A stretch of DNA of 64,000 nucleotides, from positions 25,551,052 through 25,615,051 of the forward strand of contig OX344755.2 in NCBI GenBank assembly GCA_947034885.2, given 5' to 3'. Source of the stretch: Thuidium tamariscinum (lineage: Eukaryota; Streptophyta; Bryopsida; Hypnales; Thuidiaceae). A program made the position numbers and the translations under genes. The notes under the pieces were generated by a model. The model saw only the letters and a program-made list of their open reading frames with translations. It ran no database searches and had not been told where the DNA came from. Positions 35,175 through 47,437 of the stretch are shown piece after piece (within the stretch, counting starts at the first letter, position 1; every line of letters starts with the position of its first letter).

Positions 35175-35400
35175 TGGTAAAACTTTGAACTCCCCTTATT
35201 TCAAGTGTTAAAATTTTTGTTACAAAATCAAAAAATCAATGAAGCTTTGAACCCCCTTTTTGTCCCAATTGTTTAGATTTTTATTATAGAATCAAATCCA
35301 TGGCAAAGCTTCGAACCCCATTGGTTCTAAGTGTTTATTTTTTCTCTCATAGAATCACCCCCTAGCAAACTTTTAAATTCTAGACAAAACTTTGAATCTC
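35175..35400 (+). repeat. Short diverged tandem repeat, about 65-70 bp units
   Basis: Phrases such as AACTTTGAACTCCCC, AGCTTTGAACCCCC and AGCTTCGAACCCCA recur, each followed by a run like AAGTGTT..TTTTTATTATAGAATCA. About three to four units can be seen. Confidence 0.45.
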
Positions 35401-35729
35401 TTGCTTTTCTTAAGAAAAAAATCTCTAAATTCTCAAAAACAACAAAAGTGTCATTCAAGTTGAGTTCCATAGATAATTTCCATATTTTTTTGTTTCTAAA
35501 ATGAAATTTTAGAATATCCAATTTTAGTTCTAAAAACTTAGCAATTAGAATGCCAAGTTACCCCACTAAGGTATGACCACCCGTTCCTGTAGTCACCTTG
35601 TAATTTTTGAATTTTGACCATTTGTCTTTTTCTATGAAAAACTACTAGTAAACTTTCAGTTTTGGTCAATTGAAATAAGAAGATAGACTAATAGTTTTAG
35701 TTTTGTTGAAATGGACGAAATCATATTAA

Positions 35730-38420
35730 CTAGTAGTACTATGCAAACTAATTGTCTTGGATCGGCAGACTATTAGTCAGCCGGGAGTTCAGGCGGTTTT
35801 GTTTCTTCCATCTCTTCCGCAGCATATAGTTTTACAATTTGTTGTCCCCCCCCCCCCTCTCTCGGTTTTCTTGGTCTTCATTTCGGTTTTCAGTCAAATT
35901 GTATTTGTTGTAATGATGAACTCCTTCAAATTTTAATAAATATATTTTACAAATTGTTGTGTTTGTGTTTGTTTATCTAGTAATTGGACATTTTGGTTGG
36001 TAGAGGTGGAGGTGTTTACAAATTGTCTTGTTGTATATCTAGTGATTGGACTTTGTAAGGAGTGTGTGTGTGTTTGCGGTTGTTGGCTAACCATTTGTGT
36101 TGGTGTGTTTGATTGTTGAAACAAGTTGTGGATTTACTTTGTGTGTGTGATATGTTCTATTGATGGGATGGTATTTGGTTTATCGTACCAAACCAATTGT
36201 TTAGTAAATTTCGGAGAATGAATTTGTAGATGGCGTTTTATTAATTTATCTGTGTGAGATGAGTTGTTTGTGTGAATGCTTGAGCAACCAGTTGTGTTAG
36301 TATGCTGAATTGTCTAAACCAATGGTTGATTTACAATCATGTATTACGTTTCATTAGTAGGATTGTTATTGGTGGTGGGTTAGAACAAGTTGTTTGTTTT
36401 CTTGCAAAGTCTGATTGTGTAACTAGATTCTTCTCAATGTGGATTTGTGTGTTATTGTTTGTGAGAATTGCGGGAGAGATTGTTCACAAGTAGCAGTACT
36501 AACGAATTGTTAATTTCTAACTCTCTTTACTGTGCACTTCTGGCCTTTATAGATTGTTACAAATTTTTATTTGATTATCTTCATTGAGAATAATCGGAGT
36601 ACTAGAGATTCTAGCAATGGTGGAAGTATGCATTTGTGGAGGAAATTAACAAATTGTTCAAGCAAGCAAAAGGTGTTGATGGAGTGATTACAAGTAGAGA
36701 TGGACCAAATGTTCAAGTCTGCAAATTTGGACGGAGCAGTTAATCCAATTGGTGATTGATTCGATAAGTATTTCTACCACTAATTGTTAATTTATGATGT
36801 TGTGGGTGTGTTTGACAATTGATTTATATATAAATTATTATGTTGAATGTACAACCCAGTTCTAAATTTTGCAAGTATGAATAGTCAAAACAAATTTGTT
36901 AAATTGCTTAATTCACAATTCGTATTGATTTGGTAGAGTTGTGAATATATGTTTACAAACCAATTGTTGTGATTAGTGTTGTGAAAGATTTATGTTGGAT
37001 TATTGTTAAAGTAGGAACTACTTGTTGATATACAAATAGTCTAGTGGATATAGATTTACTATGTATGTGGTCGTATATTAGACTGTAACAAATTGTATCA
37101 TGATGTGTTGTTATTAACTAATTGTTTCTTATATGTGTTATTAATAATTTGATGAGTGGGATGGTGAACTTAACAAACTGAATAGGTGTTTGAATAAATT
37201 AAAGTATTATCGGATGCTTGTGATGTTATGTTGGATTAAACGGTTCTTGTTGTAATTTTTGGTTTAATTAATTATTTGGTCAAGTTTGACTAATTGTGGT
37301 GGTTCTTAGGTTGTGTATGAACGTGGGGAGATATCTCCATCAAGAATTAGTTGGAATGTAATTGATTTGTGTTGTTTAGTCAATTCCTGGTTTTATTTTG
37401 TGAACTACAATTAGTCAGTTTGTGTAGAAATTGTTAGTTAATAAAGTGCTAAGCATTGGAATTAATTACAGACTAATTGTTGCAATGGGTTTGAAATCAG
37501 TTGTATAGTATATAGATTATTAAAGGTTGATTATTTAATTATAGAGCTTGTATTTTCTAGCCACAAGCAAATTGTAAATCGAATGGTTTGAAAGTCAAAA
37601 TTCATTCTAACCATTTATTCTGCAATTTGCATTTGAAGTCAGTTCATGCATATGGGCCATATAAACTAGTTGTTTAGTGAGTATCATCATTGTAAACAAT
37701 TTGTTGGGATTGATCGACTTAACAAATTAGTTATTTGATAAGGGTTGTATGAACAAGTAGTAAAATGGAGATGATGGATTAGGTTTGTTAGATATGGTTG
37801 TTGGTAAGGAAGATTTGGTATTGATATAAGATCATATATAAAACAAATTGTTTTCAACCTAGTGTTTGGTATTTGGTCATATCAAGGCTTAATTCCAACC
37901 ACTTTTTTGAAATTGGGAATTAGCCAATTAGTAAACTAATTATGGGACGTTTTAGCCAATGGTTGTGAAGCTGTGCAGATAAAATAAAGGAGCTTGCATT
38001 ACACACTCATGCCCTGCATTTAGATAGTGACAAATTGTTTTTAGATAGGACAGGGACTATTTCCTTGAGCATCCTAATTAGTAATTTGGATAATTAAATA
38101 GTAACAATAACAATTTGTTTGGTAAAGACAATTACTAGTAATTAATGAACCTTGTGTTACTCAATTGTTGTTATATAATATTATATTTAAATTGCATTTA
38201 AGTCTAGATCATGGATGACAAATTGTTGGTCTACATGACTAATTGTTTATAGAAATTGAGCCACACACTAGTCCAAGACTGGGACTGCATTCATACATCT
38301 ATAGCATTGTTAAGGACTGGCCAACAAATTTGTATACCTGGGAATAAGAGTGGATACTAATTGTTAGAATTTTAAGTGTTATTATTGTGTATTTCCTATT
38401 CCATTTCCAATTACAAGTGA
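35730..38420 (+). repeat. T/G-skewed region dense in (A)CAAATTGTT and CTAATTGTT motifs
   Basis: Across about 2.7 kb, variants of AAATTGTT or TAATTGTT recur at roughly 60-150 bp spacing (for example near 35,948, 36,650, 36,783, 36,960, 37,119, 37,470, 37,843, 38,031, 38,219, 38,241, 38,359). The left part holds a run of 11 C (near 35,847) and a GC-richer patch. No coding frame is convincing. It could be a decayed satellite or the internal domain of an unrecognised element. Confidence 0.4.
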
Positions 38421-38879
38421 CTTTAGCCACAATACGTTAGACTATTTGATCATTCCCCTAGATTTGAACCCCTATACTATACTCCTGGGTTTTGTGGAAT
38501 TTATACAAAACTTAGACTACAGTTTCCAACTAGGGATCTATGTCCAACCAAGCCTAAAATATATTTCTAAAAAAGTTTAAACTTTGTTTTTTCCTCCTTT
38601 TGAAGATTGGGCCCAATAAGATCATGATACATATCTCAAAGTAGTGAACAAGAAAGTAGGAAGTAGTGAGTGGGGAAGTACTTAGTCTATGATTGGAATC
38701 GGAAGAATCTAGACATTGTCTATTAGTCCAAACAAATTTTTGGCTCCAAAATATCACAATAATTTCAATTTTGGGGATAAAATCGTGTGAAATTTGCAAT
38801 CCTCATATTTCCTATCTTCCTACATGGCCAAAATTTTACTTGCCTCATATTGCTTACAATTTGCTTGAAAATTGCTTAA

Positions 38880-39785
38880 CCCTGTAAGACTAAAGTACCT
38901 TTTTTGGCAACATAAATTTTTTTGACAAGTATGTGTAACTATAGATTTTTATGTTTGGGGACCAAAATTTAATAGAGGGTGTAGATGAGGAATATCTTTA
39001 AAGACGAATCATTTTTATGACTTTCGATTACATGGTTAAAAAAAATTTATTTCTCAACTTGAGTAGTTCGGGTTGATTAAAGAAATCTCTTTTTTTTAAA
39101 ACAATAAATTTGAAATTGGTTTTGTAGATTTTTATGTATGTGAAAAGCTTTAAATCATTCCATTAGGATTAATAAGTCAAATGTTATGAAGAGTTTTAGT
39201 TTGCAAGTAGTTATGGATTCCTTAGTGTAAAATAAACTTTGAAGTCCTTTATTTTACTCAATTTTCAATATTTTTGGAAAAAAATAAAAACATTGGGTGT
39301 AGATTATTCATTACAGCTTTTGAACCATTGGAATGATCAAGTTTCAATTTTACAAATAAATTCTTAACAATTTAATATTTTAAATCATTTTCTATTTCTT
39401 GATACTTATTATTTTTTTCCTATATGTTGTACAATTCCAAACAACTTGAATTTTTTCAAGCATGTAGCCAACTTGCCTAGAAGAATGAATCCAAAGAAGT
39501 ACTACCATTTTGGACTTTTTTTCATGCAAATGTGAGCTTGTAAAGTGCAGCTGTCCGTCTTTAGGAGGGCCAAAAAAGAATTTTGGTCAATTCAAATGCT
39601 CATATGTTGTAATCTACACAATAGAAATTTTTGAAATTTATTCTTCATCTTTTCAAACTAGCATACTACAAGATCCTACAATTATATGTGTCTAAAATTA
39701 ATACTTTCTGAATATTTGGTACTTGCTTTAGAAATGACAGTTTGGGAGGGATTTTGGTGAAAACATTGTTATGGAACTTTAGTGG
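38880..39785 (-). mobile_element. TTAA-family element (copy A6, 906 bp)
   Basis: Left: TTAA (38,876-38,879) then CCCTGTAAGACTAAAG. Right: GGAACTTTAGTGG at 39,785 then ATAT. The interior matches A2 and A7 in order and orientation, for example CACTACCATTTTGG-like and GCATGTAGCCAACTTGCC blocks. The tips have point changes. Confidence 0.6.
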
Positions 39786-40678
39786 ATATGTGATTGACTA
39801 TGAGTACTTCTACCTTAGTTTACTCAAGAACCATTGCCAATCATCCAACTCATAGTCTGAATACACATTTAAATCTTTCACAAAGTGTAGCCAATCACAT
39901 ATTGCCACATAGTCAACACTAGTAGAAAGCCCTGTTTTTTTAGACAAGGGTGTGAACATGCGTTATGTTGAATGAAACATCACACACGTCTATTGTGCAT
40001 GTCTAGAGAAACCCGTCAAGTTCGACAAGCTAAAAACATAAGAAATTCTGGAAAAACATGCCTTGTTTTTAGAGCAACATCATAGAAAACATGGACAAAG
40101 AAGTTGTCAAAAGTGTGCCATTTGGCAGCCACGTAAGCGCCACGCAAGCAAATAGTGCCACATGGGATTTTTGGGCACCTCACAAAAATTTTGAGAAAAT
40201 TTTAATATTGTTTTTAGCAATGTCAACTGAGACATCTAGAAAAATTTCAACTTTGTTTTCAGCAACATCAACTTAGACACCTAGAAATTTTCTAAAACAT
40301 CAATTGGTGCATCCAACGGAGTAGGCAAGATTGGTGCAAATTTATTACATAATAATAATGATTTTTCATTATCAATCAATTAATTATGATTTAGTTCATT
40401 ATTAATTAATTAATTATTAACTAATTAGTTTATTATTTACTTGTAAGAATGAAGATGAAAGAGGTCATATTTATATCTATGGTCCGCCCTTGTAGAGACA
40501 AAAGATATGGAATAACTGGAATGAACTCAATGAAGAAACTTAACCATTGTAAATCTTAGATGTTGTTATAGACATTGTTTTAACTGTTATTTTAGATGTT
40601 GTTGCAAACATATAGATGTTGTATTTAACATATGGGTGTTTTTTCAAACAATCTACTTTGAATATAGTTCTTGTTTAA

Positions 40679-41599
40679 CCCTTTAAAGACCAACTGAAGT
40701 TGTATTGTTTCAGCAACATAGTGATTTTAGGTAGCTCACTATAAATAGATATTTTTTTCTTTGAAATTTTCAAGCTATATGAAAACAAGGTTTTTTCTTA
40801 ATGCCTAGTACTTTTAAAAAACTTTGACTACATGGTTAAAAAATTCTTATATGATATGTAACTTGTTTTTAATCAAGCAATTTGGGAAAATAAACAAAAA
40901 TCACTTTTTTCATAAACAAAAATTTGGAATTGTTTTTTCAAATTTATACACGAGAAGAAATCTTTGAATCATTCTGTTTTGATCAATGAGATGGAAGTTA
41001 TGAGTTTTAGTTTTGGATAGTTATAGATTTTCTACTTTAAAATAAACTTTGAAGTTCTTTATTTAACTCAAGTTTTCAATTTATCTTGAAAAAATTTATT
41101 TCTTAGAGTTAGATTGTTTATTAAAACAATAAAACCATTGGAATTGATTTTTTAAATTCCATAACTAAATTCTTAACAATGTATTATTTTGAATTGTTTT
41201 CTACTTCTTTTTATTTACTATTTTTGTCCTATATGTTGTACAATTCCAAATGATCTTAAAATTTTCAAGCATGTAGATAGCTTGCCTTTAAAAATGAATC
41301 CAAAAACAACACCAACAACATGGAGAATTTTTCTTACAAATGTGACCTTGGAAAGCGTAGCTTCCTTGTTTTCTGGAGGATCAAAAAAGAATTTTTATCA
41401 ATTCAAATGCTAATATCTTGCAATCTAAATAATGGAATATTTTGAATTTTTTTCTCCACATCTTCTCAAATCAACACACAACAAGATTGTATGGTTACAT
41501 ATTTCTAAAAATATATTTTTCCTAAAATTTGGTATTTGTACTAAGAATGGCTAATTTTAGAGAGGTTTTGGCAAAAACATAGTCAAGAAATTTCAGGGG
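40679..41599 (-). mobile_element. TTAA-family element (copy A7, 921 bp), nested in CACTA
   Basis: Bounded by TTAA (40,675-40,678) before CCCTTTAAAGACC and by TTTCAGGGG before TTAA (41,600-41,603). Reverse orientation, homologous to A2 throughout. It sits inside the 39,917-42,806 CACTA element. Confidence 0.65.
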
Positions 41600-41639
41600 T
41601 TAATATATCCCATATGAGTTATTGCACAATGGGGTCCCA

Positions 41640-42190
41640 ATGAAAATGGCTTTTTGGGATCCGCAGTGAAAATAATTTCAGCTCTGTCAACTTTGATAGC
41701 CTTCCAAAGATCTGAGACCTCAAAAATTGATATTTTCCTATGAAATTTCTTACAACATCATTTGTAAGTGAATAACATGCATGTCAAATTTCAATGCCAA
41801 AAGATTTACCAAAAAAAAATTCAAAATCTACCAACATGTGTAGTAGTGAAAAACATTTTACTACTTCCAACTTTGATACCCTCCCAAGGATTGAGTTTTT
41901 TTTTTAGCCATGAAATTTTTGGCATGAAATAAAATCTATGTTTTTAATATGTGTAATAAATTTCAACGTCAAAAGATTAATTTAAAAAAAGATCTTTGAA
42001 ATCTCCCAACATGCATAGTTTTGAAAAAATTTTAACAATTGCCAACTTTGACACTTTCCAAGGGCTAAAAAATTGGTTTCTTACCATGAATTTTTATTTT
42101 GTGAAGTTAGCTCTATGTTGATAATACGTATTCTAAATTTCAAGTTCAAAACATTAATTTACATCTACAATCTTAAGAACCTCATGATGA
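41640..42190 (+). repeat. Tandem array, about 180 bp units (family J, locus 1)
   Basis: Three diverged units each contain CAACTTTGATA followed by CCTCCCAAGG-like sequence, a CATGAAATTTTT block, a TCAAAAGATT block and ATCTACCAACATGTG. The same unit occurs at 55,595-56,190. Confidence 0.6.
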
Positions 42191-42454
42191 AACATTAAAA
42201 TCTTTCAATCCATAGGTGGTACTGTTGTGTTTTCTTCTCTTAAGTAATATCTAACATTTCATTGCTTAGTTTGTATGGATACATAAATAAAAAATTTAAT
42301 GTAGCCTATTATAAAGTGAAGTTGTTGTACACTTAAGAGGCAATACCTAGAAGCTTAAGAAGGCTTTAGCCAAAAAACTGTTCAAGTGGGTCAGAAATAG
42401 AGAATAATTTTGAAATTTTACCTTCTATATCCATCCATGTTATTTTAGAAAAAA

Positions 42455-42660
42455 AAGATGAGTAAGAACTGCCCCTCCACAATGTTTGGAAGCTTGGTCA
42501 GCGTTTTACCCCCCCTCCCTAGGTGCTTTTCTGAACTTACCTGTAGTAGAGGCAGCCCTATTGCCGACATGGCAGTGACCTGTTCTGAAGTGCAGCAAAG
42601 AAAATGCAACTATGTTTTAGCACGTGTTGTCTGCAACAGGGATGTTACACAAAACAAAAA
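42455..42660. other. GC-richer patch, unrecognised
   Basis: Inside the CACTA element, this stretch (71-aa + strand ORF at 42,458-42,673) is notably GC-richer than its surroundings and may be captured host sequence. I see no domain. Confidence 0.3.
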
Positions 42661-42809
42661 CTCGTTTTTCTAATGACATGCAGTCGTTCAAGAAAACATC
42701 GAACTAAATTATTTTTTTGAGCCCAATATCCCATCTTCCACAATATGTCTTCAGAAACTGCCTTGTTTTCTTCAAACATCCAAAAAAATAGGGCTTTCTA
42801 CTAGTGCAA

Positions 42810-43919
42810 TTTGGTTAACTTATGCAATCAGAAGTAGTAAAGGTAAAGCCAATAAGACAGTGACAGGTGGCAAATACAACAACAAAATTGTTGAGAGGAC
42901 CAATCAACACTTTTGGAGGTTTAGTGAATGAGGAATTGATACTTACCAACCTCTGGCCTCCCTAATCAATAATAGAGGTTTGACCCGTAAGGGGGTGACT
43001 CATGATAAGGGCTCAAGGGACTTGTTGTAGCCTATAGTATTGATCAAGATTCTAGTGTGTATTCAACTTTGGTTGATGTTAGATTTTTTATTTTGTCCTA
43101 AATTTTTGGTTTCATATTAGACTTGTTTGGTTTGCTAAATTTCAAATATGAAAATTTTGAAATTCAAATCATGAGTGGAGATAGAAATTAGGAGTAGGGA
43201 GGGGAAGTAGGGAAGATTTGCACACAATAAAAAATTTGTATCTACTTGTATAATGAAACATTAGAGAGGATAGTAAGGACTAAATTAGAAGGAGGGAAGC
43301 TTAAAATTTTGCTTGCAACTATTATAGGTAGGAATTCAAAAATATAGACACTCCAATTAGCTAAGGAGGAAGGAAGTTGGGACGGTTGGAATTAGCTATG
43401 GAAATTGGATGCAATCTTCATAAATATATTTCTTTATAAATAAATATGATTTCTAATTTCTACAATGACAACCTCCATTTGAACAACAAATGGCTTTGTT
43501 GCCTTTTGGTTGAAAATGAGTCCACAAAAAAATCACTATTATCAATTGACATGTTTAATAACTACTCTACATTCTACAACCAATGAAGTTCCATTGTTGG
43601 GAATGTATTGTTAAAATTTTCAAACTTGCCATAGGGCATCTACCAAGAGAGAAAACTACAATTGTACAAAAACTAGTCAACTCTTGGGCCAATTCAAAAC
43701 TTCCCTATTCATCCTAAGTTGAAGTACTTTGGTAGAATTTAGTGAACCTAGTACTTGGAAAATTGCAATCAATGCCATAGTAGGAGAAGTTTTAGCTCTA
43801 TGACCACATCCTTGCCGTCTTAGTTATGTATGGGGAGCTGGTTTGGGGATGCTCTTGTAACAAAACGAAAATTATTTGCAAGCCTTTGTAGGCTTTAATC
43901 TGATGCTAGAGAATGGTAA
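42810..43919. other. No gene seen
   Basis: AT-rich DNA with small purine-rich patches. No coding frame or repeat border can be supported. Confidence 0.45.
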
Positions 43920-44115
43920 GGGTGAATTGACCCCCATTTATTGCTTTAGGAGAGCAAGTAAAAAAAGACCCCCTATTTTGTGCTCAATTAATTATCTCTT
44001 ACACCTCTCGTAGCTAATTTGATATTTGATTGCAAATATGAATTCAAATCATGCGTGGAAAATTTTTAAAATTCAGCATTTTCCCTTGGGAACAAGTGAG
44101 GGGGTCAATTTACCC
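43920..44115. mobile_element. Small inverted-repeat element, family I (copy 1)
   Basis: The ends GGGTGAATTGACCCCC and GGGGGTCAATTTACCC are inverted; 196 bp. The interior has CCCCCTATTTTGTGCTCAATT. Related ends occur at 46,650-46,930 and near 52,078. Confidence 0.6.
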
Positions 44116-44639
44116 AGCCCAGAGAATTGAACCAACTGCTTGCCCAAGATATCATTGTCAATCAAGTTCTCACTTATTCCTTTGGTGAAGTTAAGGGCTA
44201 GCTTCCATGTAAGTTAGGCTGGTAGAAAAAGTACTAGAAGACAAGAAGCTCCCACCAATTGTCTTGCCGGCCTTGGTGAGCGGAAAAGGAGGATTTCAAG
44301 TTTCATTGATATTGGTGGACAAGTCCATTGGTGGAGATTGGTCAAATTTCAACAAAACCATTACGTGTGCTTTTCTTACTCGATATTTCTCCATCCACTG
44401 AGTCCACATAGAAGTGTCATCACTCACTGTAGTTCTCCCTTCTAAGTTCTAGCGATCCAATTCACATAGAAGTTGGCCCTAAGTTATTTTCGGTTGCAAT
44501 TTTTTTTTTTGACATGAACTGCTGACAATGCTCACCACTATAACATTCAATAGCCCATAAAAGGACTGCCTTTCCCTTTGTGAAGTCCCCATCACTTAAT
44601 TTCATCTGACATTTCTTGAAGTTTGCAACTTTAGTTACT

Positions 44640-44765
44640 GAATGGTGTGGAATATTCCACACCATTTCATTTGCTGGATGGAATGGTGTGGGATATTCCA
44701 CACCATTTCATCTGTTGGGAGGCAGTGTGACAGGCTGCAACTGAATGTTATGACACTACTGATCC
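44640..44765. repeat. Family G repeat with two 26-bp palindromes
   Basis: 44,641-44,666 is a perfect palindrome centred on TGGAATATTCCA; 44,682-44,707 is the same with one mismatch. The downstream GGAGGCAGTGTGACAGGC and CTGAATGTTATGAC match the 16,560-16,700 copy in opposite orientation. The 79-aa - strand ORF over it has no recognisable domain. Confidence 0.6.
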
Positions 44766-45463
44766 CCCAGCCTATTCAGACCCACACTTAATTCTATTTT
44801 ATTTCTAGACAGGTGTCAATCAATCCAGTGACTTATACTACCTCTCATGGAAAGAAAGAGGCCAATGATTGGGACCCTTGGCAAGCCAGTTTTTTTTGCA
44901 AAGCTTGGCAATTTTACTCGATTTGAGATTTAAGAAATTGTATTTATCCATTTGCTTGAGAATGGTCCTAATGAAAAGTTTAAAGTCTTTTCATCATTTT
45001 CACCATTGAGAATTTTAACATGCAAATGTTGATTTAAATTTGTTTGCAATTTCTACTTATAAAAGAAAAGTCCATTTCAACAATTGCAAGGTGGATTGTA
45101 TAATGAATTTGATGGTTTTTCATGTGAAATTAATTTTTTTGAAGTACATTATAGTGTACTAACACACTTCAATGTAGTTGTTCATGTTACCTCCAATCTC
45201 AAAAAACTTTTAAATTCAAATTTCTAAAACATTGTCAACAAAGATAGCATACTAAAAATAAAAAATGTACATTTTCCTTGGCGTAATCTCACAATTTTAT
45301 GAAATTTTGCACTCAAAATTCATGTGCATACTATTAACAAGCTCTACAAACATCTATATGGTTAGATTTGGAAAAAAAGCACAATTTGCTTCATTAGGAA
45401 TAACTACAAGTCAATGCTCTTTTTTCATAGTCAAAACACATTTAGAAAGGTTTGGACATTTAG

Positions 45464-45471
45464 GGGTTAAC
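45464..45471. mobile_element. Right tip of another CCCC..GGGG / TTAA element
   Basis: TTTAGGGG is followed by TTAA at 45,468-45,471, preceded by sequence only distantly like families A and C. The opposite tip was not found. Confidence 0.35.
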
Positions 45472-45666
45472 TTACTCTTTTTTTTTTCCCAGTTACACTA
45501 TTTTATTTTTATTTTATTTTATATTTTATTTTATCTTTAAAACTTTGACACAATAGTTGAATTTCACAGCTCTCACCATCACTTGGAAAGGGATGGGAGG
45601 GAGGATGGTCATCTTCATGTAGGGAGACTCATCAGATTGGTCAATTTACAGGAAGCTTAACTTAAC

Positions 45667-46480
45667 CCCTAACGGACGAAGGTCACTTTTCTGTCAAAAA
45701 TCACTCAAAACTGTCGATTCTCAGTTATGTTCATTCAAGAAAATAAAAATAAATAAAAACTAATCAAAATTTAAGTACAGGGTCTTGTACTTTACTTGTC
45801 TCAAATGACGTGGTAAAAATTTCATGAAGTTTGATCTTAGAAACTGAAAAAATTTTGAATTCAAAGTCGGAAAAAAAGTTTTTTGAAGATGAACTTCATT
45901 GGCTTGCAATTTCAAATGACTTTGAGTGCCATTTGTGTTAAATCTTGCACTATGAATATTGAATTAAAAAAAATTGTATTGAAGAATTGAGTTGAAAGTT
46001 TAAGAAAAAAAACTCAAAAAAGTCGCACATGATTTTCATTTCTTAAAGAATTGTTAAGTAGAAGTGGGCTCAAGATTGAAAGAAAAACTAAATTGTAAGT
46101 AGCTCTAAGATGGGATTGAAACACAATAATCCCTATAGTAAGATTGTTCTAGCAAACAAAATCAATGTTTTCAAAAAAATTGTGAGAAATTGTGAAAATT
46201 GCATTTAAAGGTGAATTTAGTAAGTTATTTTTTCAAGAAGATGCTCAAATTGTCCCCCAAACAAGATTGTTTATAACTTTCACATCACTAATTAATTCAA
46301 ATGGAATGAATTGAAGCTTCAAATGTAAACATAAATATCATTTTGCTACAAAAAGAAATTTAATTTTTAATTTTTAATTTTTTTATGGATTTCTTTTTCT
46401 ACCCAATAGTGTGAAAATTATATTGAAGATGGCATAACTTATGCTCTGAGGCACCTATTGAAATTTTTAAAAATTAAATT
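45667..46480 (-). mobile_element. Family C element, right border lost
   Basis: TTAA (45,663-45,666) is followed by CCCCTAACGGACGAAGGTCA, which pairs with the right tip of the copy ending at 51,025. The body runs in reverse through the GGGATTGAAACACAATAATC and 'attcaaatggaatgaattg' blocks. The far end could not be found. Confidence 0.5.
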
Positions 46481-46649
46481 TTTACAAAATTAATAAATTT
46501 TATTATCTTATGAAATTTTTTTAAAAAGATATATTAAAAATTGAGACTATAAGAACCTACCTAAAACCCATTTTATTCTCCAAGGAAACATTGGTCCTAT
46601 ATAGGTTAAATTAAATTATTGGGCAATCACAACCTTCTTACTACAAGAT

Positions 46650-46930
46650 TAGGGTGAACCAACCCCCTTCAGAGGGTCAGTTTACCCTAGCCTTTCCTGT
46701 AGTAAGTTTACATTAGGAGGCTTGGACGCTTGAAGGGATTGGAGTAATTTGGCCCCCAAGTATAAGCCCCGTATTTTATGCTTGATTAGTTTGCCTTAAA
46801 TATTCTTACAAGCTAATTTGAGGCCTCTAATTGCATATATGAATTCAGAATTTGTAAATTTGATCATGTATGGAAAAAAAATTCAACATTTTTTTAAGGG
46901 GCAAGCAAGGGGGTAGTTCACCTCAGCCAT
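46650..46930. mobile_element. Small inverted-repeat element, family I (copy 2)
   Basis: It begins GGGTGAACCAACCCCC and ends GGGGGTAGTTCACC. The interior shares CCGTATTTTATGCTTGATTA-like and ATATGAATTCA blocks with copy 1 at 43,920. Confidence 0.5.
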
Positions 46931-47024
46931 CTACCCGATGTCTAATAGGCCTGATGCCTCAGCCTACCGGATGAAAATTACTCTCATAGAATGATGCCTC
47001 GTCAATCTTGTACGATAACTTTGT

Positions 47025-47202
47025 ATTAGAGGAGATTTGGGATCTTCGGAAGATTGTTTTAGAGTTGGGAATCAAACTGCTTATGTGGTAGCATTTCCAA
47101 TGTTCCGAAGATCCCACATCAAACTGCTTATGTGGTAGCATTTCCAATGTTCCCACATTTTGAGAACTTGCAGCCTTTTGAAGGCTTGAAAACTCCCCGA
47201 AT
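47025..47202. mobile_element. Family B element with internal duplication (copy B4)
   Basis: It starts ATTAGAGGAGATTTGGGATC and ends TTGAAAACTCCCCGAAT. A stretch of about 38 bp (CAAACTGCTTATGTGGTAGC..) is present twice in direct order (near 47,067 and 47,119), explaining its unusual middle. Confidence 0.6.
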
Positions 47203-47247
47203 GCCTATGATAGGCAAAATATCAACCAATCTTTCATAGGGAGGATT

Positions 47248-47293
47248 ATACTAATGGTGTACATTCCATCTTTGAAATGCACACCATTAGTAT
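47248..47293. repeat. Short perfect-stem hairpin
   Basis: ATACTAATGGTGTACATT is answered by AATGCACACCATTAGTAT with a 10-base loop, 46 bp in all. It could be a very short MITE or a chance stem. Confidence 0.4.
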
Positions 47294-47331
47294 GATTTTG
47301 TTTGTAATGGGCTAGCTAGTATTTTGAATGT

Positions 47332-47437
47332 TATAGGTAGAATTTCTTTAGAATGAATCAAATCTTTCTAAGTATTTTAATAGTCATAGGTAGAATTACC
47401 TTGGAATGAATCAAATCTTTCCAAGTAGACAAAAATA
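47332..47437 (+). repeat. Two-copy tandem repeat, about 54 bp unit
   Basis: ATAGGTAGAATT..GAATGAATCAAATCTTT occurs twice in a row with a few differences. Confidence 0.5.

Larger units (their letters stand above)
39917..42806. mobile_element. Non-autonomous CACTA (En/Spm) element, 2,890 bp
   Basis: The left tip CACTAGTAGAAAGCCCTG is answered by the right tip CAGGGCTTT-type sequence, read on the - strand from 42,806 as CACTAGTAGAAAGCCCTA, both followed by TTTTTT. The flanking triplets are CAA on both sides (39,914-39,916 and 42,807-42,809), the three-base duplication typical of CACTA elements. Inside are subterminal 'acatctag' repeats, a TTAA-family copy (40,679-41,599) and a tandem array (41,640-42,190). 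No transposase is encoded. Confidence 0.8.

Noticed and set aside
35175-35400. Possible CRISPR-like array
   Set aside because: The units are adjacent and diverged with no constant repeat and unique spacers; this is a plant-type tandem repeat.
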